Assembly (NCBI RefSeq): GCF_024380015.1
Contig: NZ_CP101509.1
Coordinates: forward strand, 806,001-870,000
Direction of reading: 5' to 3'
Length of the DNA: 64,000 bases
Source of the DNA: Photobacterium atrarenae
GTDB lineage: Bacteria > Pseudomonadota > Gammaproteobacteria > Enterobacterales > Vibrionaceae
Below, piece by piece: positions 52,704 through 60,571 of the stretch. Within the stretch, counting starts at the first letter, position 1. Each line of letters opens with the position of its first letter. The notes beneath the pieces are model-generated. The model worked only from the letters and a program-made list of their open reading frames with translations, did not search any database and was not told the origin of the DNA. The position numbers and the translations under genes were made by a program.

Positions 52704-54508
52704 GCCAGATTTTTACGACCACTATTTCATCCTCGCTGGTGGCCCTTGTCGAGCAACTGCGGGATACCCGCTATCACGGTTGCACGGTCGAGGCCTGGGT
52801 ATTTAGTGATCGCGCGTCACGCCGGGCAGCGGAAGCGTCGCTGCGAGCGATTGGGGTTCAAGCACGGATCCGCAGCGCCTATAAGCCGCTGCTGCATTTT
52901 TTCCTCGAAGATGTGCTGCAAGACGGGCTGCTTGAGCCGACCGCGCCAAGTGAATCGGCCGATTCGCTGGAAGCGGTTGAGATCACCTATCCGGTCCGCG
53001 AGCACGCCGAACCCAAGCGGTTCCTGTTGGAAGCGTACCCGCTGGCGGCGCTGATCCGCTGCGATAACCTGACGTTTACCCCGGTTGGTGGGCAGCAGGA
53101 GTATTACACCGTGACTGCACATTTGGTGTCGGGTGAGGTACGTCGCTTTCAGGTGTTTGCGCCTAACCATGTCCATGTGTCTGCTTGCGAGACGACTTAC
53201 CTGTCCCCGACAGGCTGGCTGCGGGTTGATGATCGCGCGGGGAGTCTGATCCGCGATGAGCATTTCGTTACCGACTATGAAAAGGCGTTTACCACGGTGA
53301 TGACGCAGATCCAGAACCATGGCTGGCCGGCACAGGGTCCTTACTTCGAGCAGCTCGAAATTCATGTGGCTGTCCCTGCTTGCGATGAGCCGATGGGTTA
53401 CGGGCATGAAGTGATCAGCCTGAAAGAAGCGCTGCATGAGGATCTGTATTTTTCGGTCCAGGAGTGGTTTAAGTTCCGCGAAGGCAAAGACCTGAATGCT
53501 CGGAACAGCCAACCCGGACAAATCATTCCGCTGATCGATGCTGCGGAAGGGCCGGATTATGCGATTGAGATCCGGCTGGGGCACCATGATGCGGGGTATG
53601 CGCGTGACGCAGAATGTGACGCGCCGACGCTGGCGTTGGACACAATCGGTGCGCCTTTGCCGGTAGCATTGGTTGAGCAGGCTCTGGCTGACATTCCGGG
53701 CCAGGTCATCGAAGCGAGTGCCTACTCCGGCAGGACGGTACGGGCGAAGTATCATCCGGGTGCGGACAAGGCGGTGATGATCAGTGGGGGTCAGCATGCC
53801 AATGAAACCACCGGGGTGGTGGGCGCTTTGCGCGCGGCGACAGTGTTGGCGCAACAAGCAGATGCGCATTTCGTGATTTCGCCGCTGGAGAATCCCGACG
53901 GTTATGCGCTGCATCAGGCGCTGATCCAGGATAATCCGCATCACATGCATCATGCCGCCCGTTATACGGCGCTGGGGGATGATCTCGAATATCGCACCGG
54001 GGAGGCGTTGTATGAAAAGGCCATTCGACGCCGGGCCGTTGAGCACAGTGGTGCCGGGCTGCACCTGAACCTGCACGGTTATCCGTCGCATGAATGGACG
54101 CGGCCTCTGTCCGGGTATGTCCCGGCCGGTTTTGAGATGTGGACCATCCCGAAAGGTTTCTTCTTAATCGTCCGCCATCGGGACACCCCTGAGTGGACAG
54201 ATTATGCCGAGCGTTTTATCCACGAGCTGACGCTGGCGCTGGGTCATCTGTCAGAGGTGCTGGCGCTCAACCGGTTTCAGACATCGCTGTATCAGCAACA
54301 TGCCGGAGAAACCGGATTTCGGATCATCAATGACTTTCCGTGCCTGATTTCCGCTGTTGGCGAATATGATGTCCCGCTGCAAATCATCACCGAATACCCG
54401 GATGAAACGATCTACGGTGCGGATTTCATTGCCGGGCATGACGTGCAGAGCGCCACTGTACTGGCGGCCTATCAGATCCATCAGCGGTTATCTCAGCCGG
54501 AGTGCTGA
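52700..54508 (+). CDS. M14-type zinc metallopeptidase encoded in the importer operon
   Basis: 602 residues. The catalytic domain starts near 335: zinc-binding His366-x-x-Glu369 (GGQHANET), NPDG near 398-401 for substrate binding and His459 in LHLNLHG as third ligand; a late EYPDETIYG may supply the catalytic glutamate. The first ~330 residues form an uncharacterised N-terminal region. No signal peptide is seen, so it should act in the cytoplasm on what the importer brings in. The 4-base overlap with gsiD gives translational coupling. Peptidase or deacylase activity is inferred. Confidence 0.75.
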   Translation: MSQIFTTTISSSLVALVEQLRDTRYHGCTVEAWVFSDRASRRAAEASLRAIGVQARIRSAYKPLLHFFLEDVLQDGLLEPTAPSESADSLEAVEITYPVREHAEPKRFLLEAYPLAALIRCDNLTFTPVGGQQEYYTVTAHLVSGEVRRFQVFAPNHVHVSACETTYLSPTGWLRVDDRAGSLIRDEHFVTDYEKAFTTVMTQIQNHGWPAQGPYFEQLEIHVAVPACDEPMGYGHEVISLKEALHEDLYFSVQEWFKFREGKDLNARNSQPGQIIPLIDAAEGPDYAIEIRLGHHDAGYARDAECDAPTLALDTIGAPLPVALVEQALADIPGQVIEASAYSGRTVRAKYHPGADKAVMISGGQHANETTGVVGALRAATVLAQQADAHFVISPLENPDGYALHQALIQDNPHHMHHAARYTALGDDLEYRTGEALYEKAIRRRAVEHSGAGLHLNLHGYPSHEWTRPLSGYVPAGFEMWTIPKGFFLIVRHRDTPEWTDYAERFIHELTLALGHLSEVLALNRFQTSLYQQHAGETGFRIINDFPCLISAVGEYDVPLQIITEYPDETIYGADFIAGHDVQSATVLAAYQIHQRLSQPEC

Positions 54509-54538
54509 GGTGTTTCTGAAGCGATTGAATGACTGAAC

Positions 54539-54567
54539 AACAGCAGTACTTCGGTGCTGCTGTTTTT
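54539..54567 (+). terminator. Intrinsic terminator of the Gsi-like operon
   Basis: Eleven-pair stem AACAGCAGTAC / GTGCTGCTGTT (one wobble) with a stable TTCG loop and five T, 30 bases after the peptidase stop. Confidence 0.88.
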
Positions 54568-54638
54568 GGTTGTGCGGTCAAACTGGATTAAGTGTCTGTA
54601 TTGGCGGAAGTATTCCTCGCCGTTGTGGCTTCACTATT

Positions 54639-54682
54639 CATCGCGTTCGATCCAGAGTGTCATTGCATTCGATCCTGAGTGG
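54639..54682. repeat. 22-bp tandem duplication
   Basis: Units 54639-54660 and 54661-54682 match at 18 of 22 positions, sharing TTCGATCC and GAGTG. It sits in the 358-bp gap upstream of the toxin-antitoxin pair; no gene is seen there. Confidence 0.6.
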
Positions 54683-54727
54683 GCGCTGGTGGTGATGACT
54701 AGCTTCAGACCAAATATAGTCTGAATA

Positions 54728-54756
54728 TTGACTGGTTCTACCTTGTCCGCCATACT
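54728..54756 (+). promoter_or_regulatory. Putative sigma-70 promoter of the toxin-antitoxin pair
   Basis: TTGACT and CATACT separated by 17 bases, about 110 bases upstream of the antitoxin start. A CAGAC / GTCTG inverted repeat (54706-54723) just upstream could be an operator. Confidence 0.4.
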
Positions 54757-54866
54757 GTCACGGTAACCAATGCCACCCTTCCATGATGCGATAAAGCATC
54801 TTTAGGTTATCACCTCGCAGGAATTTTTTGCTTTTCCTGAGGGGCCCTACCCAAAAGGATACTGTC

Positions 54867-55136
54867 ATGAATATTCAAACCGTGAGTTATTTGAAAACAC
54901 ATGCGGCCAAACTGGATTTGGATGAGCCGATGGTTATTACGCAGAACGGTAAGCCTGCTTATGTGATTGAGTCTTATGAAGCGCGGCAGCGGCGAGATAA
55001 TAGCATTGCGATGATGAAGCTGCTGGCGTTCTCTCAAGAGGACAAGACCCAGGGCCGCGTGATGTCCTCGGATTCGCTGAAGAGCCGTCTGGCTGCCCGT
55101 AAACAAAAGGCGCAATCTGATGACGGTAACCGTTAA
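54867..55136 (+). CDS. Phd/YefM-family antitoxin
   Basis: 89 residues from ATG 54867 with AAAAGGA upstream. MNIQTVSYLKTHAAKLDLDEPMVITQNGKPAYVIESYEA is the typical DNA-binding N-terminal fold of Phd/YefM antitoxins (strand, helix, then the ITxNGKP turn); the C-terminal half is polar and would wrap the toxin. It overlaps the toxin gene by 17 bases. Autorepression with the toxin is expected from the family. Confidence 0.85.
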   Translation: MNIQTVSYLKTHAAKLDLDEPMVITQNGKPAYVIESYEARQRRDNSIAMMKLLAFSQEDKTQGRVMSSDSLKSRLAARKQKAQSDDGNR

Positions 55137-55464
55137 CTTCACGGAAACCTTTTATCACACCGCTGAGCAAGTGATCGATCATTTGGCAGACTTTCGTGAG
55201 GAAGCGGCGGTGATAGAAGATGTAGAGCAACTGATTCATTGGTTCGAGGATGCGGTATCGACGCATCCTGAACGGTTTAAAGTGTGCTCTGATCTCGCGA
55301 AGTTTGGAATTTACTTATATCGCGAAGCAATTTATGGCAAATTCCGCCTGCTCTATAGCATCGATAAGTCATCTGGCCAGATCCGTATTACCGGTGAAAT
55401 ATTATTGCGGACCAATATGGATATTCGCGAGCATCTGGTTGAGTACTGTCTGCTCTACCGATAA
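55120..55464 (+). CDS. RelE/ParE-superfamily toxin
   Basis: 114 residues. The N-terminal helices (FYHTAEQVIDHLADFREEAAVIEDVEQLIHWFED) and a beta-sheet half with FGIYLYREAIYGKFRLLYSI and a C-terminal ILLRTNMDIREHLVEYCLLYR fit the RelE/ParE fold. Target (ribosome-bound mRNA or gyrase) cannot be decided. Gene order antitoxin-toxin with overlap is the normal type II arrangement. Confidence 0.78.
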   Translation: MTVTVNFTETFYHTAEQVIDHLADFREEAAVIEDVEQLIHWFEDAVSTHPERFKVCSDLAKFGIYLYREAIYGKFRLLYSIDKSSGQIRITGEILLRTNMDIREHLVEYCLLYR

Positions 55465-55641
55465 AAAACTGAACTATACCTGTTTTGGTTATCAATTGTA
55501 CGGTGTATGGATACATGACGTATCTTTTGATGAATTACCACTATTTCTTAATAGAATCAGATGCTCAGGACGAAAACACTTAGTGCGATCACGCCGGATG
55601 ATGCAATGCTATTGTGGCTTCCCGGCAGGAAGATTGACATA

Positions 55642-56556
55642 TCATTGCTGGCTGTTGGCTTGGTCAGCCAGGTGCTGGATAAAAGCCGTGCTCAAAGGGG
55701 TCTGCAGTTTTAGTGGCGACTTGACAATGTGCCAGTACGTTTTGATGGGAAAATGGTCGACCGGTAAAAAGGTGATATTTTCATTTGGTTCGTAATGCAG
55801 GGCATATTCAGACAATATCGCGACTCCCATGTCGGCCAGCACACAGTGTTTGATGGCTTCGTTACTCTCGATGACCAGCTTAGGCCGGAAGGGTAACTGG
55901 AGGCCGGCTAGATGCTTTTCGATGGCAAAGCGGGTACCGGACCCTTGTTCCCGAGCCAGAATCGGATAATCAAGGAACTCTTTGATTGATATTGCTTTCT
56001 TACCGGCCAGTGGGTGCTCTTTATGCGCGACGGGGTAGAGTCGGTTGGGGAGAAAACGCACCGCCGAATCAATCATGTCAGGCTCAAGGTGGCTAAACAG
56101 GTAGATGTCATCCAATCCTTGTTGGTAACGCCCCAGTATTTTATCCCGGTTGCCGACTTTCAGCACCACATCAATTAAGGGGTATTGGTGGCAAAACTCC
56201 CCCAGAAGGTGGGGAATAAAATATTTCGCGGAAGTGACCACCGCGACTCGCAAAGTGCCTGCCTTCAGGGCCATGAGATTAGCAAGCTCTGATTCCAGTG
56301 TATCGGTTGCCGCCATGATCGTTTGGCAATACCGGGCCATCAGATGGCCTGCTTCCGTGAAAATGAGTTTCTTCCCCCGGAGTTGATATAGCGGGGTGTC
56401 GATGAGCTCGGCCAGCTGGCGCAGCTGGATCGAAACCGTTGGCTGGGTCAGGTTGAGCGCTTCGGCTGCCAGGGTGATGGAGCCCAGCTCATAAACCTGG
56501 CTGAACACACGTAATGGCCTGATATTGTTCAGTCGGTTTCTCAGGTGTTGGGGCAT
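55642..56556 (-). CDS. LysR-family regulator (CbbR/CysB-like length)
   Basis: 304 residues; AGGAGCAACC precedes ATG 56556. Helix-turn-helix in VFSQVYELGSITLAAEALNLTQPTVSIQLRQLAE (about 17-50) and a full effector domain (AREQGSGTRFAIE near 200, NEAIKHCVLADMGVAILSEYA near 230). The effector domain is of the type seen in CbbR-like regulators. Divergent from the second universal stress gene, which with the PsiE-family gene may be its target. Confidence 0.85.
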   Translation of the reverse strand: MPQHLRNRLNNIRPLRVFSQVYELGSITLAAEALNLTQPTVSIQLRQLAELIDTPLYQLRGKKLIFTEAGHLMARYCQTIMAATDTLESELANLMALKAGTLRVAVVTSAKYFIPHLLGEFCHQYPLIDVVLKVGNRDKILGRYQQGLDDIYLFSHLEPDMIDSAVRFLPNRLYPVAHKEHPLAGKKAISIKEFLDYPILAREQGSGTRFAIEKHLAGLQLPFRPKLVIESNEAIKHCVLADMGVAILSEYALHYEPNENITFLPVDHFPIKTYWHIVKSPLKLQTPLSTAFIQHLADQANSQQ

Positions 56557-56693
56557 GGTTGCTCCTTAAAACTTCTTTTATAGAAGTTCATCTATGCTTT
56601 CCATGTGTTTATTTAATTATAATTTATGTTTTGCTTCGTTCATGATCTCCCGTGAAACAGAGATTCACGTTGTCTGATTGAGAGGGAGGTCCT

Positions 56694-57635
56694 ATGAGCT
56701 TTCGTCATTTATTGCTTCCAATTGCCCCTGAGCAACAACTGGAGAAGTCATTTCAGGAAGTGCTGCAATTTGCCAATGCACACTCTGCGCAGGTGACTTT
56801 GCTTACCGTGGTTGATGAGCTGGAGAAATTCCAGGAGTTGTCTCAATACACCGGAACCACGCTGGGCTTGCTGGATAAAGCGACGCAGTACTATCACGAG
56901 TCGTTAAAGCAGCATGTGCAGTCTTTCCGCTCGAGTTATCCGGAAGTTAAATTTTCAACGCTGATCCGGGTCGGGGTGCCGTTTATTGAAATCATCAAAG
57001 CGGCGCACGAGGTTCAGGCCAGTTTGATTGTGATTGATACCCACCGCCAGAATAAAGCCGAAGCCTGCCAGCAAGGCAGTACGACACGGCATTTAATGCG
57101 CAAGTCGGCGCTGCCGATTTGGTCGAGCAGCATGGAGCCGATGGCGATTCGCCGGGTTGGAGTGGCCGTGGATGTCGCCAGCCAGGATCAAACCGCATTT
57201 AATGAGAAAGTCGTGTCACTCTCACTGGAGTTCTGTGCGCTCACCGGGGCTGAGCTGATCCTGCTGCATGCCTGGCGCCTGGATACGGAAGGGTTTTTAC
57301 GCAAGTGGAGCGGCTATAACCATTTGGATGTGGCACTGGTGGCGAAACAAATGCGTGACGACCGCGCCGCTCGGCTCAAATCATTGCTTGCCCCATACGC
57401 ACACACGCCGGTGAAGCAACAAATTATGTTGCTGGAGGGAGAGGCCAGGGCGGTGATTCCTCAGTTTGTCGAGCAGCAGGCGCTTGATATGGTGATTATG
57501 GGCTCGTTGTCCCGGACTGGTATTGCAGGATTTCTGATCGGCAATACTGCTGAGTCGATGCTGGATCAATTGCGTTGCTCGGTGATGACACTCAAGCCGG
57601 ATGCGTTTCACTCGCCGGTGCTGAGTCGGAAATAA
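56694..57635 (+). CDS. Tandem-domain universal stress protein (UspE-like), copy 2
   Basis: 313 residues, two Usp domains, same length as the gene at 39602 and about 70 percent identical throughout, including GSTTRHLMRKSALPIW and MGSLSRTGIAGFLIGNTAESML. Even the start region (GAGG, then ATGAGCTTTCGTCA) is conserved, so the two arose by duplication. Followed 27 bases later by a PsiE-family gene, probably co-transcribed. Confidence 0.88.
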   Translation: MSFRHLLLPIAPEQQLEKSFQEVLQFANAHSAQVTLLTVVDELEKFQELSQYTGTTLGLLDKATQYYHESLKQHVQSFRSSYPEVKFSTLIRVGVPFIEIIKAAHEVQASLIVIDTHRQNKAEACQQGSTTRHLMRKSALPIWSSSMEPMAIRRVGVAVDVASQDQTAFNEKVVSLSLEFCALTGAELILLHAWRLDTEGFLRKWSGYNHLDVALVAKQMRDDRAARLKSLLAPYAHTPVKQQIMLLEGEARAVIPQFVEQQALDMVIMGSLSRTGIAGFLIGNTAESMLDQLRCSVMTLKPDAFHSPVLSRK

Positions 57636-57662
57636 GCTTGTTGTGCTGCCGCGGGAGGCGTT

Positions 57663-58106
57663 ATGAAGATAGATAATGATGACAAGCTCTCCAAGCGACT
57701 GGAGAGGGTGATCCATTGGTCCGTACGCACGCTGTCTATTCTTATGGTCTTTGTGATCGTCATGGGGGTGCTGGATGTTGCCTGGATCCTGTATCAGCGG
57801 ATGATCACCCCGCCTATTTATATCCTGACCATCTCTGACATGCTGGCCACGTTTGGGGCCTTTATGGCGGTGCTGATAGCGATTGAAATTTTCATCAATA
57901 TTACGATTTACCTCCGGGAAAATGTCATTCATGTCAAAATCGTGATGGCAACAGCGCTGATGGCGATTGCCCGGAAGGTGATCATTATTGATGTGGAGGA
58001 GATGGATGTGATGTACCTGTTTGCGATTTCAGCAGTGGCGCTCAGTATGAGCGTGGGTTACTGGCTCATCCATCAGCTACCGCGGCAAAGCCATCTGGAT
58101 GAGTGA
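57663..58106 (+). CDS. PsiE-family inner-membrane protein
   Basis: 147 residues with four membrane helices; VRTLSILMVFVIVMGVLDVAWILY, FMAVLIAIEIFINITIYL and the basic VATALMAIARKVIIID loop match the phosphate-starvation-inducible PsiE family. Biochemical role unknown. GGGAGGCG precedes the ATG; same transcript as the universal stress gene is likely. Confidence 0.8.
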   Translation: MKIDNDDKLSKRLERVIHWSVRTLSILMVFVIVMGVLDVAWILYQRMITPPIYILTISDMLATFGAFMAVLIAIEIFINITIYLRENVIHVKIVMATALMAIARKVIIIDVEEMDVMYLFAISAVALSMSVGYWLIHQLPRQSHLDE

Positions 58107-58346
58107 TTGTGTATTTATGCAAGTTTGATGGCTGGTGCTCATGATTAATTATGAATGTTTCTCATGTTCTATATGAAGTAAAAACACTCTGTTTATAACG
58201 CTGGATAACATTAAAATCGAATCTTAGTTAGGTGATTTGACACCAATCAAAAAAGACTGGAAAAGTCACAAAATAAAATTAGAAAGTACGGAAAGCTCAA
58301 GAGATAAATTCAGGTTTTATCTCGAACAATTGGATACCGGATCACG

Positions 58347-59321
58347 ATGAATAAAGACTTTACATTTACGATTAAGAGCATTCGTCTCGATGAAAACTAT
58401 CATCCCTCAGATAACACACGGATTACGACCAACTTTGCGAATTTGGCCAGAGGGGAAAGTCGTCAAGCGAATTTGCGCAACGCCTTAAAGATGATTGACA
58501 ATCGTTTTAATGCTCTGGCGAACTGGGATAATCCTAAAGGCGACCGTTATTCTATCGAACTTGAAATTATATCGGTTGATATGGATATTGAAGGTAGCGG
58601 TCAGGCTTTCCCATCGATTGAAGTATTGAAAACCAATATTGTTGATTACAAAACTAACGAACGCATTGAAGGCATTGTCGGGAATAATTTTTCCTCTTAT
58701 GTGCGAGACTATGACTTTAGCATTGTCCTGTTGGACCACAATAAAGATCAGCCTCAATTTAGCATCCCGGATAACTTTGGCGATCTGCATGGCAAGCTGT
58801 TTAAGTACTTTGTCAATTCGACCGCTTATCAGCAAAACTTTAAGAAGCCACCGGTGATTTGCCTTAGCGTTTCCGATAGCAAGACCTATCATCGAACAGA
58901 AAATCAGCATCCCGTTTTAGGTGTTGAATATCAGCCAAATGAATCGTCTTTGACTGAGCAGTATTTCAAAAAAATGGGGTTGCAGGTGCGCTATTTTATG
59001 CCGCCAAACAGTGTTGCACCGTTAGCGTTTTATTTCTTCGGTGATTTACTCAATGACTACACCAATCTTGAGCTTATTAGCACCATCAGTACGATGGAAA
59101 CATTCCAAAAAATTTATCGGCCTGAGATTTATAATGCGAATGCGGTTGCAGGAAAGTGTTATCAACCAAATTTGAAGAATCTGGATCATTCATTAACGCA
59201 AATTGTTTATGACCGGGAAGAGCGTAGTCAGTTAGCGATTGAACAGGGAAAGTTTGCGGAGCAGCACTTCATCAAGCCATACCAGTCTGTACTGGAGCAA
59301 TGGTCTGCGCATTACGCCTAA
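58347..59321 (+). CDS. mesX: MesX, DUF1852 partner of a folate-independent methionine synthase
   Basis: 324 residues, the DUF1852 family. Its gene stands 27 bases before a short MetE-like gene, the diagnostic pairing for the MesD/MesX system, in which MesX is required, together with oxygen, for methionine formation by MesD without methyl-folate. Motifs in the chain include NTNFANLARGE-like start, DFSIVLLDHNKDQP and MPPNSVAPLAFYFFGDLL. The actual chemistry of MesX is unknown. The 240-bp upstream gap has no MetJ-box-like repeat that I can see. Confidence 0.85.
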   Translation: MNKDFTFTIKSIRLDENYHPSDNTRITTNFANLARGESRQANLRNALKMIDNRFNALANWDNPKGDRYSIELEIISVDMDIEGSGQAFPSIEVLKTNIVDYKTNERIEGIVGNNFSSYVRDYDFSIVLLDHNKDQPQFSIPDNFGDLHGKLFKYFVNSTAYQQNFKKPPVICLSVSDSKTYHRTENQHPVLGVEYQPNESSLTEQYFKKMGLQVRYFMPPNSVAPLAFYFFGDLLNDYTNLELISTISTMETFQKIYRPEIYNANAVAGKCYQPNLKNLDHSLTQIVYDREERSQLAIEQGKFAEQHFIKPYQSVLEQWSAHYA

Positions 59322-59348
59322 TCAATAACGAGTATATAAAAAGGCTTT

Positions 59349-60398
59349 ATGATGAAAAAACTATTACCGACTTCAACGTCAGGCAGTTTGCCGAAACCGT
59401 CTTGGCTTGCACAACCCGAGGTCCTTTGGTCACCTTGGAAATTGCAAGGTGAGGAACTCATTGCCGGAAAACAAGATGCGCTACGTGTGTCATTACAAGA
59501 GCAACAACTTGCCGGGATTGATATTGTCAGTGATGGCGAGCAAACACGCCAACATTTTGTAACGACCTTTATTGAGCACCTGAGCGGCGTTGATTTTGAG
59601 AACCGGAAGACCGTTAAAATCCGTGACCGCTATGATGCGAGTGTCCCGACGGTCGTTGGTGCTGTTTCTCGCCAACAGCCGGTGTTTGTGGAAGATGCCA
59701 GGTTTTTACGCCAGCAAACCAAGCAACCGATTAAATGGGCCCTGCCAGGCCCCATGACAATGATCGACACGCTTTATGATGACTATTATCAAAGCCGTGA
59801 AAAACTAGCTTGGGAATTTGCCAAAATCCTCAACCAAGAAGCCAAAGAACTAGAGGCTGCGGGTGTTGATATTATTCAGTTTGATGAGCCTGCATTTAAT
59901 GTGTTTTTTGACGAGGTCAATGACTGGGGAATTGCGTGTTTAGAAAGAGCCATTGAAGGCCTGAATTGTGAAACGGCTGTCCATATCTGTTATGGCTATG
60001 GCATCAAAGCCAATACCGATTGGAAAAAGACACTGGGCTCTGAATGGCGACAATACGAAGCAGTTTTCCCCAAGTTGCAACAATCGAATATCGATATTAT
60101 CTCCCTTGAATGTCACAACGCTCGTGTGCCAGTCGAGCTCCTTGAACTCATTCGCGGTAAAAAAGTAATGGTCGGAGCCATAGATGTGGCAACCAATACC
60201 ATTGAAACGCCTGAGGAAGTCGCTGATACCCTACGAAAAGCACTTCAGTTTGTTGATGCTGAGAAGCTTTATCCTTGTACCAACTGTGGGATGGCGCCTT
60301 TGCCTCGTGAAGTTGCAAGAGGTAAGCTGAATGCCTTAAGTGCTGGCGCAGAAATCGTGCGAAGAGAACTCTCGGCCGAGTGCCAGCCGATCACTTGA
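59349..60398 (+). CDS. mesD: MesD, core-MetE folate-independent methionine synthase
   Basis: 349 residues, only the catalytic barrel of MetE without the N-terminal folate domain. Zinc ligands can be placed at His212 and Cys214 (HICYGYG), Glu254 (SLECHNARV) and Cys313 (CTNCGM); the DGEQTR loop near 58-63 binds homocysteine. It methylates homocysteine from an unidentified methyl donor and depends on MesX, encoded just upstream. AAGG precedes the double ATG at 59349. Confidence 0.88.
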   Translation: MMKKLLPTSTSGSLPKPSWLAQPEVLWSPWKLQGEELIAGKQDALRVSLQEQQLAGIDIVSDGEQTRQHFVTTFIEHLSGVDFENRKTVKIRDRYDASVPTVVGAVSRQQPVFVEDARFLRQQTKQPIKWALPGPMTMIDTLYDDYYQSREKLAWEFAKILNQEAKELEAAGVDIIQFDEPAFNVFFDEVNDWGIACLERAIEGLNCETAVHICYGYGIKANTDWKKTLGSEWRQYEAVFPKLQQSNIDIISLECHNARVPVELLELIRGKKVMVGAIDVATNTIETPEEVADTLRKALQFVDAEKLYPCTNCGMAPLPREVARGKLNALSAGAEIVRRELSAECQPIT

Positions 60399-60419
60399 TG
60401 AGTGATAGTTCCCGAGGCC

Positions 60420-60508
60420 GTGAACACAGGGTGTTCACTGTTGAGCATGGTCCCGCCTCCGGCTGAAGGGGACCGGAGGGATAGGCGGGGAATGTTGTGG
60501 TTCCCCGC
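60420..60508. terminator. Series of hairpins between mesD and the diguanylate cyclase gene
   Basis: Perfect stems GTGAACAC / GTGTTCAC (60420-60427, 60431-60438) and GCGGGGAA / TTCCCCGC (60485-60492, 60501-60508) lie between the convergent genes. Neither has a T-run. They probably end or protect one or both transcripts. Confidence 0.5.
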
Positions 60509-60571
60509 TCATATTCCCTGATGACTGGTATGCCAGTCTATTACAGATGAGGCTTGCAGACGGGGCGCGGT

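Noticed and set aside
58107..58346. SAM riboswitch or MetJ boxes ahead of mesX
   Set aside because: No AGACGTCT-like repeats or riboswitch-like stem pattern could be seen.
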